Origin: Fluviicola sp.
GTDB taxonomy: Bacteria > Bacteroidota > Bacteroidia > Flavobacteriales_D > Crocinitomicaceae
DNA length: 64,000 nucleotides
Assembly (NCBI RefSeq): GCF_039596395.1
Contig: NZ_JBCNJT010000004.1
Span: forward strand, 124,001 to 188,000
Direction of reading: 5' to 3'
A model generated the notes under the pieces. It was given only the letters and a program-made list of their open reading frames with translations. It did not search any database and was not told where the DNA came from. Shown in pieces: positions 34,125-41,341 of the stretch; position 1 is the first letter of the stretch, and each line of letters opens with the position of its first letter. A program made the position numbers and the translations under genes.

Positions 34125-35528
34125 ATGAAACGCACATTTATCCATCCAATTTTTCAAACCGCTTTCGCGATAATCCTTATAGCAATGAGCACTTTTTCAG
34201 TGAAAGCACAAAACAACCAACAGATGAAGCAGAAAATTCTATTCGTGGTAACGAGCCACGACCAAAAAGGAAATACGGGAGAACCAACAGGTTTTTACCT
34301 GTCAGAAGTGAGTCACCCATGGGAAGTATTGACAAAAGCCGGTTATGAAATCGATTTCGTGAGCCCGGAAGGCAGTAAAGCACCCGTAGACGGATTCAAC
34401 CTGGGTGATCCGGTAAACAAAAAATTCTGGGAAAATAAAGTCTACAGAAACAAGGTCGAAAACACCTTCAAACCTTCCGAAGTGAATCCGGCCGATTATG
34501 TGGCAATCCACTATGCCGGCGGACACGGTGCCATGTGGGATTTTGCCGACAATCAGGAGTTGGCCGGCATTGCTGCCAAGATCTACGAACAGAACGGAAT
34601 CGTTAGTGCCGTGTGTCACGGTCCGGCAGGATTGGTAAACATCCGGTTGTCAAACGGGAAATACCTGGTTGAAGGCAAAAAGATCAACGCCTTTACCAAC
34701 GAAGAAGAAATCGCGGTAAAACTGGACAAAGAAGTTCCTTTCCTGTTGGAATCCAAACTGATTGAACGCGGTGCCATTTTTGAAAAATCAGGATTGTGGC
34801 AGGAACATGTAGTGAGTGACGGGCGCGTGGTAACCGGACAAAATCCGCAGTCGGCAAAAGCTCTTGGAGAAGCAGTGCTGGAAGAATTAAAGAACAGACA
34901 AGTAGCCGGAAAGATTATCCGTTTCGAGGTCGAAGAAAATCAAACCAATACATTCCGGAATGCCTTAACGGAATACGTCACAAAAGCTTATGCTTCAAAT
35001 GGGAACATTATGGCAGAGGCTTATTCCGAACAAGACAAGCCTAAAACTTTCTGGTTGATCGAACGCTGGGAAGATCCTGTGAAACAGGAAGCTTTCACGA
35101 AGACCCCATCTGCAAAGAAACTGGCAGAATTTAGCAAATCAGCTGTTCCGATGAATGTACAAGATCTGGAACCACTTTCGAAATCCGAATGGCGAAGACC
35201 GGCAGAAAAAGAAGACAACCCGATTGTTATTATGCTATTCGTGGATTCAAAAGCGGGAACACAGGAAGCATTCAAATCGATCTATCATACGGCTATGCCG
35301 CAATTCAGAAGCGAACCGGGAGTAATTACATACCAGCTTTCCCAATCGACAGACGATCCGGAAACCTTCGTGACCTTTGAAAAATTCAGAAGTAAGGAAG
35401 CGTTTCAATACCATCTGAACTTCCCTCCCATTCAACCGGTCATCAATTACCTCAATACCAACATCAAACAACAACCCTTTCAAACCGGATTGCACACACT
35501 CATTCAGTTTGCACCGCAATCCAACTAA
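34125..35528 (+). CDS. Exported DJ-1/PfpI (Hsp31-like) protein fused to two ABM domains
   Basis: The 467-residue precursor has a signal peptide (1-28, ending VKA). Residues ~35-245 form a class I glutamine-amidotransferase-like fold with Glu61 in FYLSEVSHPWE and nucleophile Cys164 in AVCHGPAG, as in DJ-1/Hsp31 glyoxalase/chaperone proteins. Residues ~260-355 and ~365-460 are two antibiotic-biosynthesis-monooxygenase-like (ABM) domains (IRFEVEENQTNTFRNAL; IVIMLFVDSKAGTQEAF). Such fusion, with export, is unusual. It sits in the island of two regulators, and an aldehyde or quinone-related role is inferred. Confidence 0.8.
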   Translation: MKRTFIHPIFQTAFAIILIAMSTFSVKAQNNQQMKQKILFVVTSHDQKGNTGEPTGFYLSEVSHPWEVLTKAGYEIDFVSPEGSKAPVDGFNLGDPVNKKFWENKVYRNKVENTFKPSEVNPADYVAIHYAGGHGAMWDFADNQELAGIAAKIYEQNGIVSAVCHGPAGLVNIRLSNGKYLVEGKKINAFTNEEEIAVKLDKEVPFLLESKLIERGAIFEKSGLWQEHVVSDGRVVTGQNPQSAKALGEAVLEELKNRQVAGKIIRFEVEENQTNTFRNALTEYVTKAYASNGNIMAEAYSEQDKPKTFWLIERWEDPVKQEAFTKTPSAKKLAEFSKSAVPMNVQDLEPLSKSEWRRPAEKEDNPIVIMLFVDSKAGTQEAFKSIYHTAMPQFRSEPGVITYQLSQSTDDPETFVTFEKFRSKEAFQYHLNFPPIQPVINYLNTNIKQQPFQTGLHTLIQFAPQSN

Positions 35529-35559
35529 TTAAAAACGATGAAAACAGCGGATCCATCAT

Positions 35560-35605
35560 TGACACATTTGTGTCAGGCAAATCCCTTGCTTTCAAAGAAC
35601 CTTTG
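35560..35605 (+). promoter_or_regulatory. TGACACA-TT-TGTGTCA operator and -7 box before the second DJ-1 gene
   Basis: TGACACATTTGTGTCA (35560-35575) has perfect 7-bp arms. The -7-like AACCTTTG (35598-35605) follows after 22 bp; the box lacks the first T. The operator centre would be about 43 bp before the start, a class II activator position. The promoter at 37918-37963 has the same operator and spacing. Confidence 0.65.
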
Positions 35606-35630
35606 TCGCATCAAATTAAAATTAAGAAAC

Positions 35631-36437
35631 ATGAAAACAATCAATCAATTTTTGCTTGCAAGTATGGTAATGCTTACAGCAACATTCGGAAACGCTCAAA
35701 ACGGGCAAACTTCAAACTCGGTGAACGAACTGGAAGTCATGAATCAGTTGGCTACCCAAAGCAATGTCATCACCATGCCGGTATCCAAACTATTGAATGC
35801 TCCGGGAAATGAAAACCTGAAAGCCTTCTTTTTCACCCCAATCAAAGACAAAAATGCACTGAAAGGAAAACGGATCGCTGTTTTGGTAGCAGATGGTTTT
35901 GAAGAAATCGAATTAACAGGGCCCGTTTGGTACTTCCAGGCACTCGGAGCACAAGTAGACATCGTCGCCCCGAAATTCAACCCGGCTCCGGAAAGATTCG
36001 GGCTGAGCTACCCGGAAATGTCCAAAACACATGTCATGGCTATCCAATATCTGCAGCCGGTCGGATACATTAAATTTGACCGCACGGCAGATCAAATCAA
36101 GGTAGAAGATTATGACGCTGTGTTCATTCCCGGCGGTGCGTGGAACCCGGATAATCTGCGCTACGACAAGGATGTAATCAAATTCATTCAGGACTTCAAC
36201 CAATCCGGAAAATTAATCGCTGCAATCTGTCACGCACCTGTTGTACTGGCTTCTGCCGAAATCATCAAAGGAAAAAAACTAACCGGTTACTGGAACATCC
36301 AAAGCGATTTAAAAAATGCGGGAGCAATCGTATTGGAACAACCGGTAGTTACCGACGGAAACATCATCACCAGCCGTCACCCGATCGACGTAGCAGATTT
36401 CTCAAGAGCCGTAGAAAGCTGGTTATTGAAAAAATAA
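35631..36437 (+). CDS. Exported DJ-1/PfpI family protein
   Basis: The start MKTINQFLLASMVMLTATFG (35631) gives a signal peptide; the in-frame ATG at 35538 would place translation across the operator. The mature protein holds a DJ-1/PfpI domain (~78-268) with DGFEEIEL (Glu91 or Glu92) and the nucleophile Cys200 in AAICHAPVVLAS, next to His201. These are PfpI/DJ-1 hallmarks, used for deglycase, protease-like or glyoxalase activity. It forms an operon with the SDR gene 33 bp downstream. Confidence 0.8.
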   Translation: MKTINQFLLASMVMLTATFGNAQNGQTSNSVNELEVMNQLATQSNVITMPVSKLLNAPGNENLKAFFFTPIKDKNALKGKRIAVLVADGFEEIELTGPVWYFQALGAQVDIVAPKFNPAPERFGLSYPEMSKTHVMAIQYLQPVGYIKFDRTADQIKVEDYDAVFIPGGAWNPDNLRYDKDVIKFIQDFNQSGKLIAAICHAPVVLASAEIIKGKKLTGYWNIQSDLKNAGAIVLEQPVVTDGNIITSRHPIDVADFSRAVESWLLKK

Positions 36438-36469
36438 AGGCCCATTTAATCATTAAACATTCAAACAGC

Positions 36470-37189
36470 ATGAAAAAATTAGCAGACAAAATTGCAATCG
36501 TTACAGGCGCTAACCAGGGAATCGGTCGCGCAATTACCAAACAATTTGTGGAACAAGGAGCAAAAGTTTATGCATTCGACATCAAAGAAGATACAGCTTA
36601 CGGAGACGGAGTCACATTTATCAAAGTTGACGTTTCCTCGGAAGCAGACTGGAAAGCCGGAGTGGCAAAAGTATTACAGGTGGAAAACCGGATCGATATC
36701 TTAGTTAACAATGCCGGAGTAATTTCTTACACACCAATCCACAGCATTGAACTGGAAGAATGGAACCGCCTCATCGGGATCGACCAAACGGGGGTTCTTT
36801 TGGGAATGAAACACGTGATCACACCCATGATGAAGCAACAATCGGGAGCTATCATCAATGTTTCTTCCATTTGGGGAATTGTTGCAGCAGCAGATGTCAT
36901 CGCGTACAACGCAGCCAAAGGAGCGGTTTCACTCATGTCGAAAAATGCTGCTTTGACTTATGCCAAACAAGGAATTCGCGTCAATTCTGTAAATCCGGGA
37001 TTTATCAGCACACCGCTAACAGATAGCCAGGATCCGGAGCTCAACGATTGGGTGATCGGTCGCACGCCAATGGGAAGAGCCGGAAAACCGGAAGAAATTG
37101 CAAACGGAGTGGTCTTTTTAGCAAGTGATGATGCAAGTTTTGTTACCGGCACAGATCTAGTTATCGACGGGGGATTTCTGGCACAATAA
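36470..37189 (+). CDS. Short-chain dehydrogenase/reductase 2
   Basis: The 239-residue enzyme starts MKKLADKIAIVTGANQGIG with a classical TGxxxGxG loop. NNAG, a YNAAK active site and an IDGG end motif follow (LVIDGGFLAQ). It belongs to the classical SDR type, close to glucose/3-oxoacyl-ACP reductases. It lies 33 bp after the DJ-1/PfpI gene and ends at a terminator. Confidence 0.85.
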   Translation: MKKLADKIAIVTGANQGIGRAITKQFVEQGAKVYAFDIKEDTAYGDGVTFIKVDVSSEADWKAGVAKVLQVENRIDILVNNAGVISYTPIHSIELEEWNRLIGIDQTGVLLGMKHVITPMMKQQSGAIINVSSIWGIVAAADVIAYNAAKGAVSLMSKNAALTYAKQGIRVNSVNPGFISTPLTDSQDPELNDWVIGRTPMGRAGKPEEIANGVVFLASDDASFVTGTDLVIDGGFLAQ

Positions 37190-37232
37190 GATCCTCTCTC
37201 ACACAACGGGCAATCCATTTGTGTCCATTACG

Positions 37233-37265
37233 AGAACCAATCCCCGACAGGGTTGGTTCTTTTTT
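37233..37265 (+). terminator. Terminator after SDR 2
   Basis: AGAACCAATCCC pairs with GGGTTGGTTCT around a short CGACA loop, followed by T6. Confidence 0.85.
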
Positions 37266-37276
37266 GTTTAAAAGTA

Positions 37277-37307
37277 TTTGGTTTCCAGCAGGATTTTGAT
37301 AAGTTTG
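37277..37307 (+). promoter_or_regulatory. Promoter of Crp/Fnr regulator 2 (near-leaderless)
   Basis: TTTG at 37277-37280 and TAAGTTTG at 37300-37307 are 19 bp apart. The ATG begins 7 bp after the -7 box, so the transcript would start at or next to the start codon. Confidence 0.6.
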
Positions 37308-37313
37308 ACAGGA

Positions 37314-37913
37314 ATGTCAGAAACAAACCCGGTCATAGTGCAATACCTACAGTCAATTAAAGAGATCTGTCCGAAATTGACTGATACGGAATTGGAAGCC
37401 GTTGCAGATAAGGTGACTGTTTCCGAGTCCAAAAAGAAAGATTTTTTTATTCAGTCCGGTGAAACCCAAAAAACGATCGGGTTTATTTCCAGCGGTTTGA
37501 TACGCACCTATTACATCGACGAACAGGGGAATGAACGGAATGTCGGATTCTTTTCCGAAGGTGAATATGCAACACATTACCCAGCATTCATTTCCAAACA
37601 GCCCAGCAAGTATTCCATTCAATGCCTCGAACCAACCACCTTTGTCCATTTGACCTTTGATGACCTGCAGGAGATCTATCGGCTTTATCCGAATGTGGAA
37701 CGCTATGGCCGGTTAATTGCCGAAGGTATTTTAATCAGGCGGCAAGCGCGTATTGAAAGCTTCGTTTTCATGACCGCAGAAGAGCGTTACCTGGACTTTA
37801 TTCAAAATCAGCAAAACGTATTCAACCGCATTTCAATTTCCCAACTTTGCAGTTATTTGGGAATTGAAAGACAATCACTTACGCGTATCCGTCAAAAATT
37901 AGCTTATCAGTAG
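37314..37913 (+). CDS. Crp/Fnr-family transcription regulator 2
   Basis: The start at ATG 37314 gives 199 residues; the upstream in-frame TTG lies in the promoter. It has a cyclic-nucleotide-binding-like roll (GETQKTIGFISSGLIRTYYID) and a C-terminal winged helix. The recognition helix ERQSLTR (185-191) keeps Arg186 and Arg191 but has Gln187 where CRP has Glu181, so specificity should differ from TGTGA. A TGACAC/GTGTCA operator lies 5 bp after its own stop and another before the second DJ-1 gene; these are its probable targets. Confidence 0.85.
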   Translation: MSETNPVIVQYLQSIKEICPKLTDTELEAVADKVTVSESKKKDFFIQSGETQKTIGFISSGLIRTYYIDEQGNERNVGFFSEGEYATHYPAFISKQPSKYSIQCLEPTTFVHLTFDDLQEIYRLYPNVERYGRLIAEGILIRRQARIESFVFMTAEERYLDFIQNQQNVFNRISISQLCSYLGIERQSLTRIRQKLAYQ

Positions 37914-37917
37914 TTTT

Positions 37918-37963
37918 TGACACTTTTGTGTCAGGTACACCCTTCGTTTTCAACGGATCTTTG
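37918..37963 (+). promoter_or_regulatory. TGACAC-n4-GTGTCA operator and -7 box before the 2TM gene
   Basis: TGACACTTTTGTGTCA (37918-37933) is followed after 22 bp by GATCTTTG (37956-37963). Flanking sequence also matches that at 35560-35605 (CCCTT.G.TTTCAA.G then CTTTGT then ATCAAATTA). This is strong evidence for a shared binding site. Confidence 0.7.
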
Positions 37964-37990
37964 TGATATCAAATTACAAATTGAATCACA

Positions 37991-38221
37991 ATGAAAAATT
38001 TAGCTCAACTCAGAAAAACGAAACAAGCCGATCCGGCAAGAGGTTTCAGAATTCACTTTTTAGTATTTGCATTAACGCTGCCGGCTTTATGGATGACCTG
38101 GTACTTAACCGACCGGACTTACATCTGGCCGATATGGAATACTGCTGCCTGGACAACCGGTGTATTCTTTCACTTCCTTGGAGTCTTTGTTTTTAAAAAG
38201 ACCAAAACAATCAATCAGTAA
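37991..38221 (+). CDS. 2TM-domain small membrane protein
   Basis: The 76-residue protein has two hydrophobic segments (FRIHFLVFALTLPALWMTWY and WTTGVFFHFLGVFVF) joined by a short loop with W-P-I-W, fitting the 2TM domain family found in Bacteroidota, often beside LytTR regulators. It is the first gene downstream of the TGACAC operator; the α/β hydrolase lipoprotein follows 27 bp later. Confidence 0.75.
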   Translation: MKNLAQLRKTKQADPARGFRIHFLVFALTLPALWMTWYLTDRTYIWPIWNTAAWTTGVFFHFLGVFVFKKTKTINQ

Positions 38222-38248
38222 CAACAAACAATTTAAAAATTCAATATC

Positions 38249-39067
38249 ATGAAAAAAACAGGTTTAACGCTGCTATCAGCAGTATTCGCGCTCTTCGCAT
38301 TCTCATCATGTCAAAAAACAACTGAAAACATGACGACAAAAACAACTACGAACACCTACGTTTTGGTACACGGTGCATGGCAGGCACCATACGTTTGGGA
38401 CGCTGTTCGCACAGATCTTGAAAACAGAGGAAACAAAGTGATTATCGTCGAATTACCGGGACACGGTTCAGACAACACACTCACTCACACATTAACCATG
38501 GATGTGTATGCCAACAAAGTAGTTGAAGCAATCACTCCGATCAATGAAAAAGTAATCCTGGTCGGACACAGCATGGGCGGAATGGTTGTAAGCCAGGTAG
38601 CGGAAAAAATTCCGGATAAACTCAAAAAAGTGGTTTACATCGGGGCATTCCTTCCTAAGAACGGACAAGCTTTGACTGATCTGGCATTTTCCGATCCGGA
38701 TTCCAAACTGGGACCAAATCTGATTGAGTCTGCAGATCATTTAACACTGGATGTAAACCAGGAACAATTGATCAATCTGTTTATCGCTGATGGTTCAGCT
38801 GCTGCAAAACAACTTGTAAAGGACAACTATCGTGCAGAACCATCCATTCCGCTTACAAATCCGGCAAACTTAACGGCTGAAAAATTCGGAACTGTTGAAA
38901 AAATCTACATCAAAACCTTACAGGATGTGGTAATCAGCACCGGTTTGCAAGATCGTATGATCCAGGATGCGGGAATCAAAACCGTGTATGAAGTGAATAC
39001 CAGCCACTCACCGTTCCTTTCTCAACCAAAAGTAGTTTCCGCTTTGTTGCTTAAAGCCGGGTTGTAG
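38249..39067 (+). CDS. Lipoprotein α/β-hydrolase
   Basis: The lipobox AFSS-Cys21 (272 residues in all) puts the enzyme on a membrane. The oxyanion region VLVHGAWQAPYVWD, nucleophile Ser108 in GHSMGG, and a C-terminal His in SHSPFLSQP form the catalytic set, in the order seen in esterases of the SABP2/hydroxynitrile-lyase type. An Asp partner is likely in the QDVVIS stretch. It is a probable secreted esterase; substrate unknown. It is the last gene of the TGACAC-controlled unit and is followed by a terminator. Confidence 0.8.
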   Translation: MKKTGLTLLSAVFALFAFSSCQKTTENMTTKTTTNTYVLVHGAWQAPYVWDAVRTDLENRGNKVIIVELPGHGSDNTLTHTLTMDVYANKVVEAITPINEKVILVGHSMGGMVVSQVAEKIPDKLKKVVYIGAFLPKNGQALTDLAFSDPDSKLGPNLIESADHLTLDVNQEQLINLFIADGSAAAKQLVKDNYRAEPSIPLTNPANLTAEKFGTVEKIYIKTLQDVVISTGLQDRMIQDAGIKTVYEVNTSHSPFLSQPKVVSALLLKAGL

Positions 39068-39094
39068 GTTGAGTTGGAAAACCGGCAAGCAAAG

Positions 39095-39127
39095 AAATAA
39101 CCAGTCATTCAGTTGGCTGGTTATTTT
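39095..39127 (+). terminator. Terminator after the α/β hydrolase
   Basis: AAATAACCAG pairs with CTGGTTATTT around a 12-nt loop, then TTG TTTTA. Confidence 0.75.
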
Positions 39128-39155
39128 GTTTTAGTTTTACACAAATGTCCGGAAC

Positions 39156-39716
39156 ATGTCCCGAATAAAGATCAAACACCTCATTTACCTGTTCCTCCTT
39201 TGGTTTGGTATTCATGAATTCGTGACTATTGCTGACGGACTGACTGATGAAAACAGCAAAGCGGATATTGCAGTTATTTATGGCAATACCGTGAACGAGG
39301 ACGGAACTCTTTCTGAAAGGTTAAAAGCAAGACTGGATCGCGGAATTGAATTATATCGCGATTCACTGGCCGATGTATTATTCGTTAGCGGCGGACTTGG
39401 AAAAGAAGGCTTTTACGAAGGGACAAAAATGCAAGAATACTTAATTGAAAAAGGAATTCCGGCTCAAAAAATCGTAGTCGACAACCAGGGAAACAACACC
39501 AAACAGACAACCCTGAATTTTATCAAAAAATTCGGCACGGAAAAAAGCGTGGTTGTAGTAAGTCAGTACCACCACATATCCCGAGCAAAACTGGCTTTTA
39601 GAAAAGCAGGTGTCGAAAACGTAACAGGTGCGCATGTCGATTACTTTGAAATCCGGGACTTTTATGCTTGTATCCGTGAGTTCTTCGGATATTACGCCTA
39701 CTTATTGACAAATTGA
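39156..39716 (+). CDS. YdcF/SanA (DUF218) family protein
   Basis: This 186-residue protein has one N-terminal hydrophobic segment (LIYLFLLWFGIHEFV) and a DUF218 domain (IAVIYGNTVNEDGTLSER, then DVLFVSGGLGKEG, and VVVVSQYHHISRAKLAF). These proteins are linked with cell-envelope (ElyC/SanA/YdcF) biogenesis. It precedes the histidine kinase by 26 bp, so they may be linked. Confidence 0.8.
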   Translation: MSRIKIKHLIYLFLLWFGIHEFVTIADGLTDENSKADIAVIYGNTVNEDGTLSERLKARLDRGIELYRDSLADVLFVSGGLGKEGFYEGTKMQEYLIEKGIPAQKIVVDNQGNNTKQTTLNFIKKFGTEKSVVVVSQYHHISRAKLAFRKAGVENVTGAHVDYFEIRDFYACIREFFGYYAYLLTN

Positions 39717-39732
39717 AAAACGCTTATCTTTG
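39705..39732 (+). promoter_or_regulatory. Promoter of the minimal LytS-like kinase
   Basis: TTG (39705-39707) and TATCTTTG (39725-39732) are 17 bp apart; the -33 element lies inside the end of the DUF218 gene. Confidence 0.6.
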
Positions 39733-39742
39733 ATCCGTAATT

Positions 39743-40468
39743 ATGGTCTCAATAGCACTTTTTGTCTTGTCGGTATTATTCCTTGCACTTTTGGTGTACT
39801 GCAGAATGCTTTACCTGAAACTGAAGGAAGCCAGAAATGCAAAAAATGACCTGAGTTTGAAAAACCACGAACTGAATGCCCGGGTACATGCCATTGAATT
39901 GAGTTCCATTCGTTATAAACTCAATCCGCATTTGTTCAAAAACGCATTGAATTCCATTCAGTCACATGCTTACCAGACTTATTACTCCATGGACAAACTT
40001 TCAGGCGTACTGGATTACATTTTGTACGAAAGCGATCAGCCGTTGGTCAGTTTGCAGGAAGAAATGGATTTTGCGGCGAATTTCATAGAGATCAACCGCT
40101 TGAAATTAAGCCCGTTGTTTGACCTGCGTATCCGCAACACGATCAATTTGCAGGATGAACGGATCAGCAACTTGAAAATCCTGCCGTTGATTACGGTTGA
40201 CCTCATCGAAAATGCCTTTAAACATACCGATTTCCAGCGCAACGAATCATTCATTTCCATTCACCTGGAAGTCGTTAACAATGAATTTGTGCTGGAAGTC
40301 AGCAATCGCATTTCCGAAAGTAAGCCGATGAAAAAAGAGCGCAGTGGTTTGGGAATTAAAAACCTGGAAGAGCGTTTGAAAATTGCTTACCCGGACGCCT
40401 ACGAACTCACGCTGAAAAATGAGCAACCGGTTTTCCATGCACGCCTCAAATTGAAACTCAATGGATAA
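39743..40468 (+). CDS. Minimal LytS-type sensor histidine kinase
   Basis: A 241-residue kinase with a single TM segment (~3-22) followed by a coiled stretch, then the His_kinase domain: RYKLNPHLFKNALNSIQSH holds the phospho-acceptor His, and the ATPase part has DLIENAFKH and GLGIKNLEERL. There is no separate sensor domain, so it probably senses within the membrane or is controlled by a partner. The gene overlaps the response regulator by 8 bp. The receiver is the obvious partner. Confidence 0.85.
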   Translation: MVSIALFVLSVLFLALLVYCRMLYLKLKEARNAKNDLSLKNHELNARVHAIELSSIRYKLNPHLFKNALNSIQSHAYQTYYSMDKLSGVLDYILYESDQPLVSLQEEMDFAANFIEINRLKLSPLFDLRIRNTINLQDERISNLKILPLITVDLIENAFKHTDFQRNESFISIHLEVVNNEFVLEVSNRISESKPMKKERSGLGIKNLEERLKIAYPDAYELTLKNEQPVFHARLKLKLNG

Positions 40469-41180
40469 GTCGGTGCTTCGGGTGGTGTTGCTGGACGACG
40501 AATTGCTGGCATTGGGATATTTAAGATCCTTGTGCGAGGGCATTCCCAACATCGAGGTAGTGAAAGCTTTCGATAACCCGGTCACTTTCCTGGCTGAAGT
40601 TGAAAACCTCTCTGTTGACTTTTGCATTTCCGATATCGTAATGCCGAACCTGAGCGGACTGGAAGTTGCTGAAAAACTGCACGCCATTCCGATCATTTTC
40701 ACAACGGCCCATAATGAATATGCCGCAGATGCTTTCGACATTGAAGCCATTGATTATTTGAGAAAACCGGTACAGCGCGAACGCCTGGAACGGGCCATTG
40801 AAAAAGTGAGAAACCACATTGAGCAGGCTAAAAGCCAGGCAACCTGGACGGTAAACACCAACAAAGGAAAATTTACCATCCAGCTTTCTGCCATTGTCAG
40901 TTTTTCAACCGATACTTACGACCGCAGAGACAAATTGATGTTCCTGGAAAACGGAGACGAATTGGTTGTCAAGAACAAATCATTCGACCAGTTATTGCAG
41001 GAATTAGCCGGTATTTCATTCATCCGCATCTCTAAATCCGAATTGATTTCCAAAGATTTCATCCAGGGTTATCAGGGGGATGTTGTACTGAGCAAAATCC
41101 GGAACAAGGAAGGAAAATACCGGGAATTCAACCTCAGCGAAAACTACCGCAAAAGCTTCGTAGAAACCTTCAACCATTAA
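40461..41180 (+). CDS. LytTR response regulator
   Basis: The 239-residue protein has a receiver (VVLLDDELLALGYL; Asp in FCISDIVMPNLSG; TTAHNEYAADAF) and a C-terminal LytTR DNA-binding domain (FIRISKSELISKDFIQGYQGD). It overlaps its kinase. It stands at the 3' end of this unit; the next 160 bp hold an imperfect hairpin but no gene. Confidence 0.88.
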   Translation: MDKSVLRVVLLDDELLALGYLRSLCEGIPNIEVVKAFDNPVTFLAEVENLSVDFCISDIVMPNLSGLEVAEKLHAIPIIFTTAHNEYAADAFDIEAIDYLRKPVQRERLERAIEKVRNHIEQAKSQATWTVNTNKGKFTIQLSAIVSFSTDTYDRRDKLMFLENGDELVVKNKSFDQLLQELAGISFIRISKSELISKDFIQGYQGDVVLSKIRNKEGKYREFNLSENYRKSFVETFNH

Positions 41181-41317
41181 ACCAGTTGAAAATGAGACCG
41201 CGTTCGCTAAAGCAATAGCGAGACACTGTTTCTGCTTCTCATTCTGTCTTAGTCCAATTAAAATGGTTTTCAGTACATTCTTAAAACAGAACGTATTTCC
41301 CTTACTATCTATCGCCT

Positions 41318-41325
41318 TAATTTTG
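41318..41325 (+). promoter_or_regulatory. -7 element of antiporter gene 1
   Basis: TAATTTTG fits TAnnTTTG and lies 16 bp before the ATG at 41342. No good TTG in the -33 place was found. Confidence 0.45.
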
Positions 41326-41341
41326 CACCAAAGTTCAAGCT

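Noticed and set aside
41181-41260. Imperfect hairpin after the LytTR gene as a terminator
   Set aside because: TCGCTA/TAGCGA and AATGAGA/TCTCATT arms are present but with no T tract, too weak to call.
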